DNA of 64,000 nt from Flavobacterium sp. ENC (GTDB lineage: Bacteria > Bacteroidota > Bacteroidia > Flavobacteriales > Flavobacteriaceae), in assembly GCF_020991415.1 (NCBI RefSeq), contig NZ_JAJMOY010000002.1:868001-932000 (forward strand), read 5' to 3'. How positions within the stretch are numbered: position 1 is the stretch's first letter; each line of letters opens with the position of its first letter. The notes beneath the pieces are model-generated. The model saw only the letters and a list, made by a program, of their open reading frames with translations. It made no database searches and was not told the DNA's origin. The position numbers and the translations under genes were made by a program. Positions 25,973 through 35,307 of the stretch are shown here, piece by piece.

Positions 25973-26806
25973 TTATGGTAACCATTTATTTTCTCCAAAA
26001 TTTGGTTTTCTTTTTTCTAAGAATGCATTTCTTCCTTCTTTAGCTTCTTCGGTCATATAAGCCAGACGGGTGGCTTCACCGGCAAATACCTGCTGCCCCA
26101 CCATACCGTCGTCTGTTAAGTTCATGGCGAATTTCAGCATTTTTATAGATGTCGGTGATTTCTGCAGGATTTCCTGTGCCCACTCATAAGCGGTATCTTC
26201 CAGTTCATCGTGAGGGATCACGGCATTGACCATGCCCATATCCATTGCTTCCTGAGCCGAATAATTTCGTCCTAAAAAGAAAATTTCACGTGCTTTTTTC
26301 TGACCTACCATTTTAGCAAGATAAGCAGATCCGTACCCACCGTCGAAACTGGTAACATCGGCGTCTGTTTGTTTAAAAATAGCATGTTCTTTGCTGGCAA
26401 GGGTCATATCGCAAACCACATGTAAACTGTGTCCGCCACCTACTGCCCAGCCCGGAACAACGGCAATAACAACTTTAGGCATAAAACGAATCAAACGCTG
26501 CACTTCAAGAATATTCAAACGGTGTTGTCCATCTTCCCCTACATACCCCTGATGTCCGCGCGCATTCTGGTCTCCTCCGCTGCAAAAAGAATAAACGCCG
26601 TCTTTAGTTGAGGGGCCTTCGGCAGAAAGCAACACTACTCCAATTGAAGTATCTTCCTGTGCATCGTAAAAAGCCTGGTATAATTCTGAAGTTGTTTTGG
26701 GACGAAAAGCATTTCTGACATTTGGTCTGTTGAAAGCAATTCTTGCCACTCCATTACATTTTTTATAGGTGATATCTTCAAATTCTCTGGCAGTTATCCA
26801 ATCCAT
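25973..26806 (-). CDS. menB: 1,4-dihydroxy-2-naphthoyl-CoA synthase
   Basis: This 277-aa crotonase-fold enzyme closes the second ring of the naphthoquinone in menaquinone synthesis. RIAFNRPNVRNAFRPKT, the oxyanion loop CSGGDQNARGHQGYVG and SFDGGYGSAYLA near residue 200 are hallmark MenB segments. The start is set at ATG 26806 because the family begins close to this MDWITAREFEDI segment; an upstream ATG at 26851 would add 15 extra residues (VYFYTIIIKTKQIE). First gene of the leftward run with menA and menC. Confidence 0.9.
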   Translation of the reverse strand: MDWITAREFEDITYKKCNGVARIAFNRPNVRNAFRPKTTSELYQAFYDAQEDTSIGVVLLSAEGPSTKDGVYSFCSGGDQNARGHQGYVGEDGQHRLNILEVQRLIRFMPKVVIAVVPGWAVGGGHSLHVVCDMTLASKEHAIFKQTDADVTSFDGGYGSAYLAKMVGQKKAREIFFLGRNYSAQEAMDMGMVNAVIPHDELEDTAYEWAQEILQKSPTSIKMLKFAMNLTDDGMVGQQVFAGEATRLAYMTEEAKEGRNAFLEKRKPNFGENKWLP

Positions 26807-26851
26807 TTCTATTTGTTTAGTTTTAATAATTATAGTGTAAAAATAAACCAT

Positions 26852-27465
26852 TTTTATATTTTTACCTACTGTATTTAATTTTAGTCTGCACGAAAATTAC
26901 TCCTAATGTTAACAATTACTGTTTCCCTACAAAAAATAACATTATTTAACATTTGTATTCAAAAAAAATAAGTAATTTTACACCCTAGAAATCAATGAGA
27001 TACATTTTATTTTGTTGATTTAGGATTGATTTTCTTTCACTGATTTATTAACCTAAAAAATGACTTTTTTTGAGAAAATTTAAAAAATTTGTCGCTTATT
27101 TTTTGATGGTTTTTATTAGTAAACCCTTAAATAATGAGCAAATGGTTTATGCATTTGTAAAAACTTCAAAAAGGAGATAGTAACACCTACGGTTAAAAGC
27201 TGGAAATGTCTGTAATTAGCAAAAGACTGAAAAACGAAAATGAAAAAGCTAATCAACTACTTTCTGTAAGTTATTCTATAAAACCAACGGATCTGCCGTG
27301 AAATTGAATTTTTGCTTTTAATAGGAATGTAGAAACTGTTTAAAGACATACCCATATAAAGGAGTAATTTCTAAAATTTTTAAAGCTGTTACTTTTTTAA
27401 TGGATTCGAATTATTTTATTTCTGTTTTTTTTTAATTACAATTTTTTTTAAAACTAGAATAAAAA
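26852..27465. other. 614-nt gap with no recognised gene
   Basis: The stretch between menB and the cvfB terminator is AT-rich. The only ORF with some coding look is 31 codons (ATG 27206, stop 27299-27301), preceded at about 25 nt by AAGGAGAT. No tRNA, riboswitch or known ncRNA could be recognised by eye. It may hold a small RNA or a decayed gene; it is listed because it is the longest unexplained gap with some internal structure. Confidence 0.4.
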
Positions 27466-27498
27466 GAGAAAGGCTACTTGTTATGAGTAGCCTTTCTT
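27466..27498 (-). terminator. strong hairpin terminator downstream of cvfB
   Basis: AGAAAGGCTACT pairs with AGTAGCCTTTCT over 12 perfect bp with a 7-nt loop. On the minus strand the stem is followed by CTTTTT, as expected for a terminator of the gene ending at 27597, about 100 nt upstream on that strand. Confidence 0.75.
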
Positions 27499-27511
27499 GT
27501 TATGTTTTATA

Positions 27512-27588
27512 GTAAATTCCAAAGTTTTAAATTCCAAATTCCAACAACAAGCAGTATTTGAATTTGGAATTTAAATACTGGAATTTAA
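27512..27588. repeat. ATTCCAA/TTGGAAT heptad inverted repeat
   Basis: AATTCCAAATTCCAA-type units at 27512-27545 face GAATTTGGAATTT and CTGGAATTT units at 27560-27585, so the block can fold on itself. It lies just downstream of cvfB. Confidence 0.6.
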
Positions 27589-27596
27589 AGAAAACC

Positions 27597-28457
27597 TTAA
27601 TTTTCCTCTTTTACCAGATAAATTCCGTCTTCTTTTATTTCGATGAGCTTTTCTTTGTACAAGGCGCCAACTGCTTTTTTGAAGGTTTTTTTACTCATTT
27701 TCAGTACCGTTTTGATATCCTCCGGGTGAGAATTATCAGTTAGGCGTAAAAAACCGCGATTGGCTCTTAATTCGTATAAAATTTTCTCTGCATTTGGTTC
27801 AATACTCTGATAACCCTGCACTTGCAAGGCAACATCAATTTTATTGTCAGGACGGATATTTTTAATGTATCCGGTCATTCGGTCGCCTGTTCTTATGGCG
27901 TCATCGTAAACTTCGTCTTTGTACAGCAATCCTTTGTGCCTCTCATTGATAATCACATTGATTCCGATTTCGGTAATATGCGAAACGATTAAATCTACCT
28001 CTTCGCCTTTTTCGACAGTTAAGGTATCATTATTCAAAAACTGATTGGTTTTGCTTGAAGCGACCAGGCGATTGGTTTTTTCATCCATATAAAGGTAAAC
28101 CAGATAACGTTTTCCTTTTTCCATAGGGCGCGCCTGTTCTTTAAACGGAACCAGAATGTCTTTTTCCATTCCCCAGTCCATAAAAGCACCAACCTGATTG
28201 ATGTAATTTACCCTTAACAAGGCAAATTCGTTCAGTAATATATAAGGTTCCAGCGTTGTCGCAACAGGACGCTGTTCGTGGTCTAAATAAACAAAAACGA
28301 TAAGCTCCTCGCCTATCTCAAATTCATGGGGAACGTATTTATTGGGTAATAAAATATCATGAATTCCTTCAGGGTCTTTTTCAGGGTTTCCTAAAAACAA
28401 ACCAACTTTGGTATCACGTAATATAGTAAGGGTATTGTATTTTCCTATTTCAATCAT
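27597..28457 (-). CDS. CvfB-type S1-domain RNA-binding protein
   Basis: This 286-aa protein is built of successive S1-like OB segments (for example LLRVNYINQVGAFMDWGMEK, and VGLFLGNPEKDPEGIHDILL near the start) and a C-terminal winged-helix-like region (GFLRLTDNSHPEDIKTVLKM, then SKKTFKKAVGALYKEKLIEI). This is the arrangement of CvfB/YitL proteins, RNA-binding regulators of virulence or translation. Cytosolic. It is a single gene ending in a repeat and a hairpin terminator. Confidence 0.85.
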   Translation of the reverse strand: MIEIGKYNTLTILRDTKVGLFLGNPEKDPEGIHDILLPNKYVPHEFEIGEELIVFVYLDHEQRPVATTLEPYILLNEFALLRVNYINQVGAFMDWGMEKDILVPFKEQARPMEKGKRYLVYLYMDEKTNRLVASSKTNQFLNNDTLTVEKGEEVDLIVSHITEIGINVIINERHKGLLYKDEVYDDAIRTGDRMTGYIKNIRPDNKIDVALQVQGYQSIEPNAEKILYELRANRGFLRLTDNSHPEDIKTVLKMSKKTFKKAVGALYKEKLIEIKEDGIYLVKEEN

Positions 28458-28624
28458 ATTCTTAAAATTCTAAGCTGTTAAGCAGCTAAGTTTCCATCTG
28501 CAAATGTACGAAGTTTGAAAATGGTAATCCTAAAAATGTTTCTAATTAAAAAAAAGACACCGGCATCTTAGTGTATTTTAGTCATTTTAATTAAATTTGA
28601 GAACCTGTAATTAATCCAAAATCA

Positions 28625-29974
28625 ATGAATAAGACCATTTTCTACTCCATTTTTACCTTTTTGTTTTTTACTCATATTACTACCTCGCAAGTTTCCGACG
28701 ATCCCGAAATAAAAAAAATGATTAGTGAAATCAAGGCCGAAAACCTGGAAGCTACAATCCATAAGTTAGTTTCTTTTGGCACCAGACATACTCTTAGCGA
28801 TACCAAAAGCAAAACCAAAGGCATAGGCGCCGCACAACAATGGGTAAAATCTGAGTTTGACAGGTTTGCACTGGAATCTGACGGAAGATTAACTGCTGCA
28901 ATTGATTATTTTGAAGTGAAAGCAGATGGAAAACGAATTATCAAAGACAGTCAGCTTGGCAATGTTATGGCGACTTTAAGGGGAACCGATCCGGGCGACA
29001 ACCGTGTTCTGATCATAAGTGGACATCTGGACTCGAGAGTTTCTGACGTAATGAATGTAAAATCGAATGCTCCGGGCGCCAATGACGACGGATCCGGTGT
29101 TGCGGCTGTAATAGAATTGGCTAAAATAATGAGTAAGAGGTCATTTCCTGTGACTATAATTTTTGTAGCCGTAACCGGTGAAGAACAAGGTCTTTACGGA
29201 GCGCGTCATTTAGCAGAATTAGCCAAAGCATCCAACTGGAATATTGTGGCCATGCTGAATAATGATATGATTGGAAATAGTTTGTCCAGTGGTACTAATG
29301 TAAGGGACAATACACAAATCAGGATTTTTAGCGAAACGATTCCGTTTTTAGAAACGGAAGACGAAGCTAAGATGCGTAAAGCGACAAGCCGTGATAACGA
29401 CAGTCCTTCACGACTGCTGGCACGTTATATCAAAACAGTCACGGAGCAATATGTGGACCAGTTAAAAGTGAAATTAGTGTACAGAAACGATCGTTTTTTG
29501 CGTGGCGGAGATCACACACCGTTTAGTCAAAATGGATTTACAGCCGTTCGTTTTTGCGAAATGAATGAAAATTTCAACCACCAGCACCAGGATTTAAGAA
29601 CTGAAAATGGTATTCAGTACGGTGATCTTGCCGAGTTTATGGATTTTGAATATCTGCGAAAAAACACTTGTGCCAACTTAGCCGTCCTGGCCAATTTAGC
29701 ATGGTCGCCAAAAGCGCCGTTAAACGTAGGGATCGAAGTAAAAGAACTTTCTAATTCTTCCACATTAGTATGGAGCGCGCCGGAAGGAAAAACACCATAC
29801 GGTTACCAGATTCTGATGCGAGAGACTTCTTCTTCTCACTGGGAGAAAACTTTTTTTGTACAGGAAACTAAAGCTCAACTACCGTATTCTAAAGACAATT
29901 ACTTCTTTGCGGTGCAGGCCGTGGATGCATTGGGGCATACCAGTTTACCGGTTTTTCCTGTGCCAATTAAATAA
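28625..29974 (+). CDS. secreted M28 family aminopeptidase with a C-terminal Fn3-like domain
   Basis: This 449-aa protein has a signal peptide (residues 1-22). An M28 zinc peptidase domain follows: the metal-site motif SGHLDSR near 138, GANDDGSGVAAVIELA near 155 and TGEEQGLYGARHL near 190, with bridging Asp and Glu ligands. The last ~90 residues (NVGIEVKELSNSSTLVW, YGYQILMRE) form a fibronectin III-like beta domain. It is exported to the periplasm or surface and releases N-terminal residues from peptides. Promoter box TAAATTTG at 28592-28599, about 25 nt upstream of the start. Single gene ending in a bidirectional terminator. Confidence 0.9.
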   Translation: MNKTIFYSIFTFLFFTHITTSQVSDDPEIKKMISEIKAENLEATIHKLVSFGTRHTLSDTKSKTKGIGAAQQWVKSEFDRFALESDGRLTAAIDYFEVKADGKRIIKDSQLGNVMATLRGTDPGDNRVLIISGHLDSRVSDVMNVKSNAPGANDDGSGVAAVIELAKIMSKRSFPVTIIFVAVTGEEQGLYGARHLAELAKASNWNIVAMLNNDMIGNSLSSGTNVRDNTQIRIFSETIPFLETEDEAKMRKATSRDNDSPSRLLARYIKTVTEQYVDQLKVKLVYRNDRFLRGGDHTPFSQNGFTAVRFCEMNENFNHQHQDLRTENGIQYGDLAEFMDFEYLRKNTCANLAVLANLAWSPKAPLNVGIEVKELSNSSTLVWSAPEGKTPYGYQILMRETSSSHWEKTFFVQETKAQLPYSKDNYFFAVQAVDALGHTSLPVFPVPIK

Positions 29975-29993
29975 ACGAATAGGTATTCAAAAT

Positions 29994-30019
29994 AAAAAGC
30001 ATCCTGATTGATGCTTTTA
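29994..30019. terminator. bidirectional terminator between the M28 peptidase and menD
   Basis: AAAAGCATC pairs with GATGCTTTT around a 6-nt loop, with A and T flanks. The two genes converge here. Confidence 0.8.
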
Positions 30020-30026
30020 TTTAAGA

Positions 30027-31688
30027 TTAAACTAACTCCTTAAAATATTGTTTTAGAATCACATCGTTTTCAAAAGTGGGCGTGAATACTTCCAGAATAC
30101 ACGGAGCGTCATTTGCCGCATAAAGCGATTCTATGTTTTTGACTAAAGAATCCTCGTCAGTAGCGGTGAAGTAATTCAGCTGATACATTTTAGCGAGGTG
30201 TTCTGCTGTTAAATGGTGCGAAGTTTCAAAATACGTATTGAAAACCGGTTTCTCTTCATGTCCGGGCAAAATCCTGAAAATTCCGCCACCTCCATTATTA
30301 ATTAAAATGATTTTGAAATTCTGCGGGATGTAAGAATTCCATAACGCATTGCTGTCGTACAAAAAGCTAATATCTCCGGTAATAAAGACGTTTTGTTTTC
30401 CGCTTCCTACCGCAGCTCCAATGGCTGTTGATGTACTTCCGTCGATTCCGCTCGTTCCTCTGTTGCAAAAAACTTCAATCGATGGATCTATGTGAATCAA
30501 TTGCGCATAACGGATGGCTGAACTGTTGCTAATCTGCAACTGACTGTTTTTGGGCAAAGCTTCAATTACTTTTTCGAAAACCTTAAAGTCAGAAAACGGA
30601 ATTTTATCCAGATATTCTTTTCTTCTGATTTTTCGTAAATCGTAAACCTTTTTTATGTTGGCAAAATAGTCACTTTCCGTGATTTTAGCTTTCGAAAATA
30701 AATCTTTAAAAAAATCATTGGGCTGCATTACAACATGATTTGATAACGCATTAAAGGTATCGTAAGCACGTAAAATGTCAATATGCCAGTGGTATTTTGG
30801 TTTGTATTTTCGCAAAAAAGCCTTGATTCGTTTGGAAACAATCATTCCGCCGAAAGTAACTAAAATTTCCGGTTGAAAATCCTTAAAATCAGCCTCTTCA
30901 AAAGGGGTAATTAAAGTATCGATACTATTAATAAAAGCAGGATGATGCAGGTTTGAAGTGGTTTCTGTCAGCACCACTACACACGGGTCTTTTGCCAGCA
31001 TTTCAGTAACTTCCTCATCGATTACATTAGCGTCATTTACACCAACCATGATTAATTTACGTTTGGCCGAATTCCAGAGGGAAACAATCTCTTCACTGTT
31101 TTCTATGGTTTTTGTTTCCAGTGCAGGTTCTGCATTTGTAATCTTTGAATGTACAGAAAGCGCTTCCACTGTTTCATATAAAGGTTCTTCAAAAGGCGCA
31201 TTAATATGTACCGGGCCTTTTTTAAGAATCGCGGTTTCGATTGCTTTATTGATTTTCAGGTCATTTTCAACGGAAGCTTCTTCGGTTAAATTGGCATTAA
31301 AAACCGAATGATTCTCATAAACATTCTGCTGGCGAATCGTTTGCCCGTCTCCAATATCGATTTTGTTTTGCGGACGGTCTGCAGAAATAATAACTAACGG
31401 AATCTGACTGTAAAATGCTTCTGCTACAGCCGGATAATAATTTAACAACGCGGATCCCGAAGTACAAACCACTGCTGTCGGCTGCTGGGTCTGCTGGGCA
31501 ATTCCCAGGGCAAAAAAAGCAGCACAGCGCTCGTCGGCGATGCTGTAACATTTAAAATCAGGGTTTTGGGCAAACCCGATTGTTAAGGGTGCGTTTCTGG
31601 ATCCGGGAGAAATTATAATAGTAGTGATTCCTTTTGCTAAACAAATTTCGATGATGCTCTGAGCAAGCGGTATTTTGGGGTAAATCAT
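30027..31688 (-). CDS. menD: 2-succinyl-5-enolpyruvyl-6-hydroxy-3-cyclohexene-1-carboxylate synthase
   Basis: This 553-aa ThDP enzyme catalyses the first committed menaquinone step after isochorismate. The N terminus (ISPGSRNAPLTIGFA; the Glu of CYSIADERCAA activates ThDP) and TSGSALLNYYPAVAEAF are classic MenD blocks. The C-terminal diphosphate motif GDISFLYDSNALWN and INNGGGGIF are intact. A minus-strand -7 box TAACTTTG (31738-31745) precedes it. It is detached from menB, menA and menC by cvfB and the M28 peptidase. Confidence 0.95.
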   Translation of the reverse strand: MIYPKIPLAQSIIEICLAKGITTIIISPGSRNAPLTIGFAQNPDFKCYSIADERCAAFFALGIAQQTQQPTAVVCTSGSALLNYYPAVAEAFYSQIPLVIISADRPQNKIDIGDGQTIRQQNVYENHSVFNANLTEEASVENDLKINKAIETAILKKGPVHINAPFEEPLYETVEALSVHSKITNAEPALETKTIENSEEIVSLWNSAKRKLIMVGVNDANVIDEEVTEMLAKDPCVVVLTETTSNLHHPAFINSIDTLITPFEEADFKDFQPEILVTFGGMIVSKRIKAFLRKYKPKYHWHIDILRAYDTFNALSNHVVMQPNDFFKDLFSKAKITESDYFANIKKVYDLRKIRRKEYLDKIPFSDFKVFEKVIEALPKNSQLQISNSSAIRYAQLIHIDPSIEVFCNRGTSGIDGSTSTAIGAAVGSGKQNVFITGDISFLYDSNALWNSYIPQNFKIILINNGGGGIFRILPGHEEKPVFNTYFETSHHLTAEHLAKMYQLNYFTATDEDSLVKNIESLYAANDAPCILEVFTPTFENDVILKQYFKELV

Positions 31689-31850
31689 TCTTATGACGTA
31701 TTTTTATTCCAGAAAATCGAAAAATTTTCTAATACTACAAAGTTACAAACTTCAACGTTGATTTAACTTATAAATGGTGAGATATTAAGTCAAATTTTAG
31801 AAAAAGAAGATATATTTGTAAAAGCTTTTATTTGAATAAATAAACTTCCC

Positions 31851-33026
31851 ATGCGCTTTATATACTTGTTTTTATTTTTCCTTTCAATACCGGCAATACA
31901 CGCGCAAAATCAGTTTGTTCCGGAGGATACTGCTTATAAAACAGGTTTAGAAACGGCCAGAACAGCAAACAAACCGCTTTTTGTAATGCTCTACGCCGAC
32001 TGGTGCCCGCATTGCAATCTGATGAAAAAAGAAGTCTTTAGTGATCCTGCAGTAATGGATTTCCTTAAAAAAAATTATGTCTGCCTCTGGAAAAATATAG
32101 AAAAGGAAGAAGGCAAAATGCTCAAAGATAAATTCAATACCAAATCGCTTCCCACATTTTTATTTTTAGACGCTAATGAAACATTGCTGTATGCGCTAAA
32201 AGGTGAAATGAAAACAGCAGCATTTCTGACAGAAGCCACTTATGCTTTGAATCCGAAAATGCAGCTGCCCTATTTAGAAAAAGAGTTTCTGGCCGATGCT
32301 TCCAATGCAACAAAATTCTTTGCTTACCTCAATACTTTAAAAAAAGGAAAGGACAGAACCGATTTATCGCCGCCTACCCATCTTTACCTGAATACCCAGT
32401 CTGATGCACAATTAATCAGCGAAACCAACTGGCGTGTCATCGCAAATGGTGTAACGGATATTAATTCGAGGGAATTTCAGTATGTGTTAAAACATCAGAA
32501 AGAATTTGCTGCCGTAGCTTCACAAAATCGTGTAGACCGAAAATTAGAAAGCATCGTCAGTGAATTGCTTCGCCCTTTGGTCGATAATTTAGATACCGTT
32601 AATTATTATAAACAAAGGGAAATTGCAAAATCGATCCGATTGCAGAAAACGGATTCCCTGGTTTTTAAGTTTGACCTGACTTTAGCCGAAAGAACTGAAA
32701 AATGGCAATTTTATAAAAAAGTAACACTTGAAGATATTCAGAAACTGGTTTGGAATGACGCGAGCTTCCTAAAAGACATTGGACAAACCTATCTGAAGCA
32801 TATAACCGACACGGATGCTTTGAAAAAATCTATTTTGTGGGTAAAACATTCCCTGGAATTAAACGATTCGTATGATGGTAATTTACTTACAGCCCGGCTT
32901 TATACTAAAATAAAAGATAAAAAATCAGCGCTGAAATATGCCGAAAAGGCAAAGGTAATCTGCACCGAAATGACCTGGAATACCAAGGATGTTGACGTCT
33001 TATTAGCAGAATTACTGTCTAAATAA
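31851..33026 (+). CDS. secreted thioredoxin-fold protein
   Basis: This 391-aa protein has a signal peptide (RFIYLFLFFLSIPAIHAQN). A thioredoxin domain spans residues ~20-130, with active site CPHC at 52-55 (ADWCPHCNLMKK). A long helical C-terminal region of ~250 residues follows with no recognised domain and possibly TPR-like near the end. It probably acts as a periplasmic thiol-disulfide oxidoreductase or reductase partner. Promoter box TATATTTG at 31811-31818, about 33 nt upstream of the ATG. The GNAT gene follows 26 nt downstream. Confidence 0.85.
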   Translation: MRFIYLFLFFLSIPAIHAQNQFVPEDTAYKTGLETARTANKPLFVMLYADWCPHCNLMKKEVFSDPAVMDFLKKNYVCLWKNIEKEEGKMLKDKFNTKSLPTFLFLDANETLLYALKGEMKTAAFLTEATYALNPKMQLPYLEKEFLADASNATKFFAYLNTLKKGKDRTDLSPPTHLYLNTQSDAQLISETNWRVIANGVTDINSREFQYVLKHQKEFAAVASQNRVDRKLESIVSELLRPLVDNLDTVNYYKQREIAKSIRLQKTDSLVFKFDLTLAERTEKWQFYKKVTLEDIQKLVWNDASFLKDIGQTYLKHITDTDALKKSILWVKHSLELNDSYDGNLLTARLYTKIKDKKSALKYAEKAKVICTEMTWNTKDVDVLLAELLSK

Positions 33027-33052
33027 CATTAAAAAAAATCAAAAAAACAATC

Positions 33053-33550
33053 ATGGACCTAACGCTCAGACCAGCCACCACTAACGATTTGGATAAAATT
33101 CTTGCTATCGTAAATCATTCTATTCTGCACACCACCGCAAATTATAGTTATGATATTCAGACCCTTGAAGTACAGACAAAATGGTTTGAAGATAAAAAAG
33201 CTAAAAACTTACCGATTGTTGTTGCTGACTTAAACGGTGAAGTTGTTGGTTTTGGGAGCTACGGACAATTCAGAGAGAAGATTGGTTATCAATACACCGT
33301 GGAACACTCTGTTTATGTGGTGGATCATGTGATCGGAAAAGGAATTGGCTCTCAATTACTGACCGAACTCATTCGCCTCGCAAAAGAACAGGGCTATCAT
33401 GTTATGATTGGTGCTATTGACGCTGAGAATGCCGGAAGTATTGCTTTTCATGAAAGATTTGGTTTTGTCTCCACCGGAACAATTCGTGAAGTGGGATACA
33501 AATTTGATCACTGGCTTGATTTGGTTTTTATGCAGTTGATTTTGAAGTAG
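33053..33550 (+). CDS. GNAT N-acetyltransferase, phosphinothricin-acetyltransferase-like
   Basis: This 165-aa GNAT enzyme uses acetyl-CoA. The acetyl-CoA loop GKGIGSQLLTELIRLAKEQG (residues ~96-115), the preceding EHSVYVVDHVIG strand and AENAGSIAFHERFGFVSTG match the PAT/YncA subgroup acting on amino-acid-like amines (phosphinothricin, methionine sulfone). The true substrate is unknown. Probably co-transcribed with the secreted thioredoxin gene. Confidence 0.85.
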   Translation: MDLTLRPATTNDLDKILAIVNHSILHTTANYSYDIQTLEVQTKWFEDKKAKNLPIVVADLNGEVVGFGSYGQFREKIGYQYTVEHSVYVVDHVIGKGIGSQLLTELIRLAKEQGYHVMIGAIDAENAGSIAFHERFGFVSTGTIREVGYKFDHWLDLVFMQLILK

Positions 33551-33554
33551 ATTG

Positions 33555-33606
33555 CGCGCGAATTTTACCGCAAAGGACGCAGGGATTTACGCAAGGAATG
33601 CAAAGC
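33555..33606. repeat. short direct repeat patch (CGCAAAGG/ACGCA units)
   Basis: CCGCAAAGGACGCAGGG, TTACGCAAGG and AATGCAAAGCAAAG are variants of one CGCAAAG-type unit. It lies downstream of the GNAT gene and upstream of its terminator. No ORF. Confidence 0.5.
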
Positions 33607-33682
33607 AAAGTAATGTGCCTAATTGTGTCGTTCCCAGAAATGCCGCACTGCGCTGCAAAACTGTATGGAGAGTATAGCAACA

Positions 33683-33727
33683 AAAAAATCCACAAACCTG
33701 TATCGCTACAAATTTGTGGATTTTTTG
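33683..33727. terminator. bidirectional terminator between the GNAT gene and glutathione peroxidase
   Basis: AAAAAATCCACAAA pairs with TTTGTGGATTTTTT over 14 bp, with A and T tracts for either direction. The genes converge. Confidence 0.85.
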
Positions 33728-33747
33728 ATTAAAACAGCTTTGTTTTA

Positions 33748-34335
33748 TTAGCTTTTTATCCAATTAATTACTTCAGGATCTGTAGGCAAAGTTCTTGGTT
33801 TAATTACTTTTACCAATTCTCCTTTTTCGTTGATTAGGTATTTTTGAAAGTTCCATTCCACTTCAGAATCCTGTAAACCGTTTTTGGATTTTTGAGTTAA
33901 GAATTTATATACTTCACACATATCATCGCCTTTTACGGAAACTTTATCCATCATAGGGAAAGTTACTCCATAATTTTGCTGGCAAAAAGCCCCAATTTCT
34001 TCATTTGTACCCGGTTCCTGTGAAGCAAAATTATTTGCAGGAAAACCAACTATTACAAAACCTTTGTCTTTGTATTCTTTGTAAATCGCTTCAAGATCTT
34101 TGTACTGAGGTGTTAATCCACATTTTGAAGCTGTGTTTACAATCATTACCTTTTTACCCTTTAAGGACGCAAAATCAAAAGGATTTCCTGATAAATCTTC
34201 TACTTTGAACTGATAAATAGTTTCTTTTGTCATGACCTTATCCGTTTTAGGCGTTTTTGTTTTATTGGTTTGGGCTTGATTTTGGCAGCTAAATAAAAAT
34301 AACATACCATAAGCCAGAAATAATATTTTTTTCAT
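33748..34335 (-). CDS. lipoprotein glutathione peroxidase (peroxiredoxin-like)
   Basis: This 195-aa protein has a lipoprotein signal (MKKILFLAYGMLFLFSC; Cys17) and a glutathione-peroxidase fold. The catalytic Cys72 is in NTASKCGLT, the Gln equivalent lies near GFPANNFASQEPG and the Trp in EVEWNFQKYL. Such Cys-containing bacterial enzymes usually take electrons from thioredoxin. Outer- or inner-membrane anchored in the periplasm, it would reduce peroxides there. Upstream, a strong terminator isolates it from the decayed gene at 34615-34954. Confidence 0.9.
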   Translation of the reverse strand: MKKILFLAYGMLFLFSCQNQAQTNKTKTPKTDKVMTKETIYQFKVEDLSGNPFDFASLKGKKVMIVNTASKCGLTPQYKDLEAIYKEYKDKGFVIVGFPANNFASQEPGTNEEIGAFCQQNYGVTFPMMDKVSVKGDDMCEVYKFLTQKSKNGLQDSEVEWNFQKYLINEKGELVKVIKPRTLPTDPEVINWIKS

Positions 34336-34423
34336 CGTTTTTAATTTTTTATAAAATTAGTCAAAAACCGTTTTGCAGCTGTTTTTTAGTGGTCTTATTT
34401 TCTATTAAATATAAGTTAAATAA

Positions 34424-34461
34424 AAAAAACGAAGCCTAACGTTAATCAGACGTTAGGCTTC
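34424..34461 (-). terminator. strong terminator with an 8-T tract
   Basis: GAAGCCTAACGT pairs perfectly with ACGTTAGGCTTC (12 bp, 7-nt loop). On the minus strand it is followed by GTTTTTTTT. It lies downstream of the decayed minus-strand gene and upstream of the glutathione peroxidase start. Confidence 0.8.
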
Positions 34462-34614
34462 TCCCCATACAAACAAATCAAACCATGAAATTTGAATCTT
34501 CTAAGCAATTTTTGTTGCTTTACATTTTAGGGAGTTCCGGATGTGAAATTTAATTTTCTGTACTTCCGGACTCGTGTTTATACTATTTGTTTAGCAGCAA
34601 ACCAGTTATTCTAA

Positions 34615-34954
34615 TTATACTGACTGATTTTTAATTCCGTTTATTCTAATCTCCTCATAGTTGAATTCCCCGGTTTTGATCGAAATAGTATCTCCTGTTT
34701 ACCTGGCTGCCCATAATTTCCGGTATCGGTGTTTACAATAGCAAAAATTCTAATTCGTTGGCATCAGCATCACTTTGAACATCTGCAGCATTTATCAACA
34801 TTTTCGATTGGAAGTCCGAGGGCATCAACTATTTAATCTTTTCAGGTCTCTCCTTCTGTACTTTTCTGTTTTAAATAATTTTATTAAAACTCAAAAAGGC
34901 TAAAACATTTGTAAGACCTACAATCAATATTTTTAAATTATTTATTTTATACAT
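34615..34954 (-). pseudogene. decayed minus-strand gene of unknown function, several frameshifts
   Basis: Reading from ATG at 34954, codons give a signal-peptide-like start (YKINNLKILIVGLTNVLAFL) that hits TAA at codon 28 and TAG later. The same frame then gives NAADVQSDADANELEF. A second frame continues with NTDTGNYGQPGKQEILF, and a third ends FNYEEIRINGIKNQSV at TAA 34615-34617. Together the pieces look like one exported protein broken by point stops and indels. It is followed on its strand by the strong terminator at 34424. The family is not recognised; sequencing errors could also explain it. Confidence 0.5.
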
Positions 34955-35307
34955 GACCTTATTTATTTTACTGAGATTTACTTTACGCTTTTTACGTTAA
35001 AAAATGGAATGTTTACCTAATTTATTAGCGGACAGTACGCCGTAAAAATTTAATTTGCCGGAATATTTGTTTCATTTGCTATTTAGCTTAAACATTTCAT
35101 TTTATGTTATAATAGCATTTACGTAAACGGTTTGCTTTTGGTTTTAAAAAAGTCAAAAAAAAGTTACTTTTTTTTTAAATCCCTTATTTTTCTAAGGTTT
35201 AGACTGTTAAAAAAAATATCGTTTTCACGGAAAAATAAATTATCTTTATCTCAGGTAATCAAAAAAATGTTTTCAAAAAATTTGTTTAAGCTTAAAAATC
35301 CCATTCT

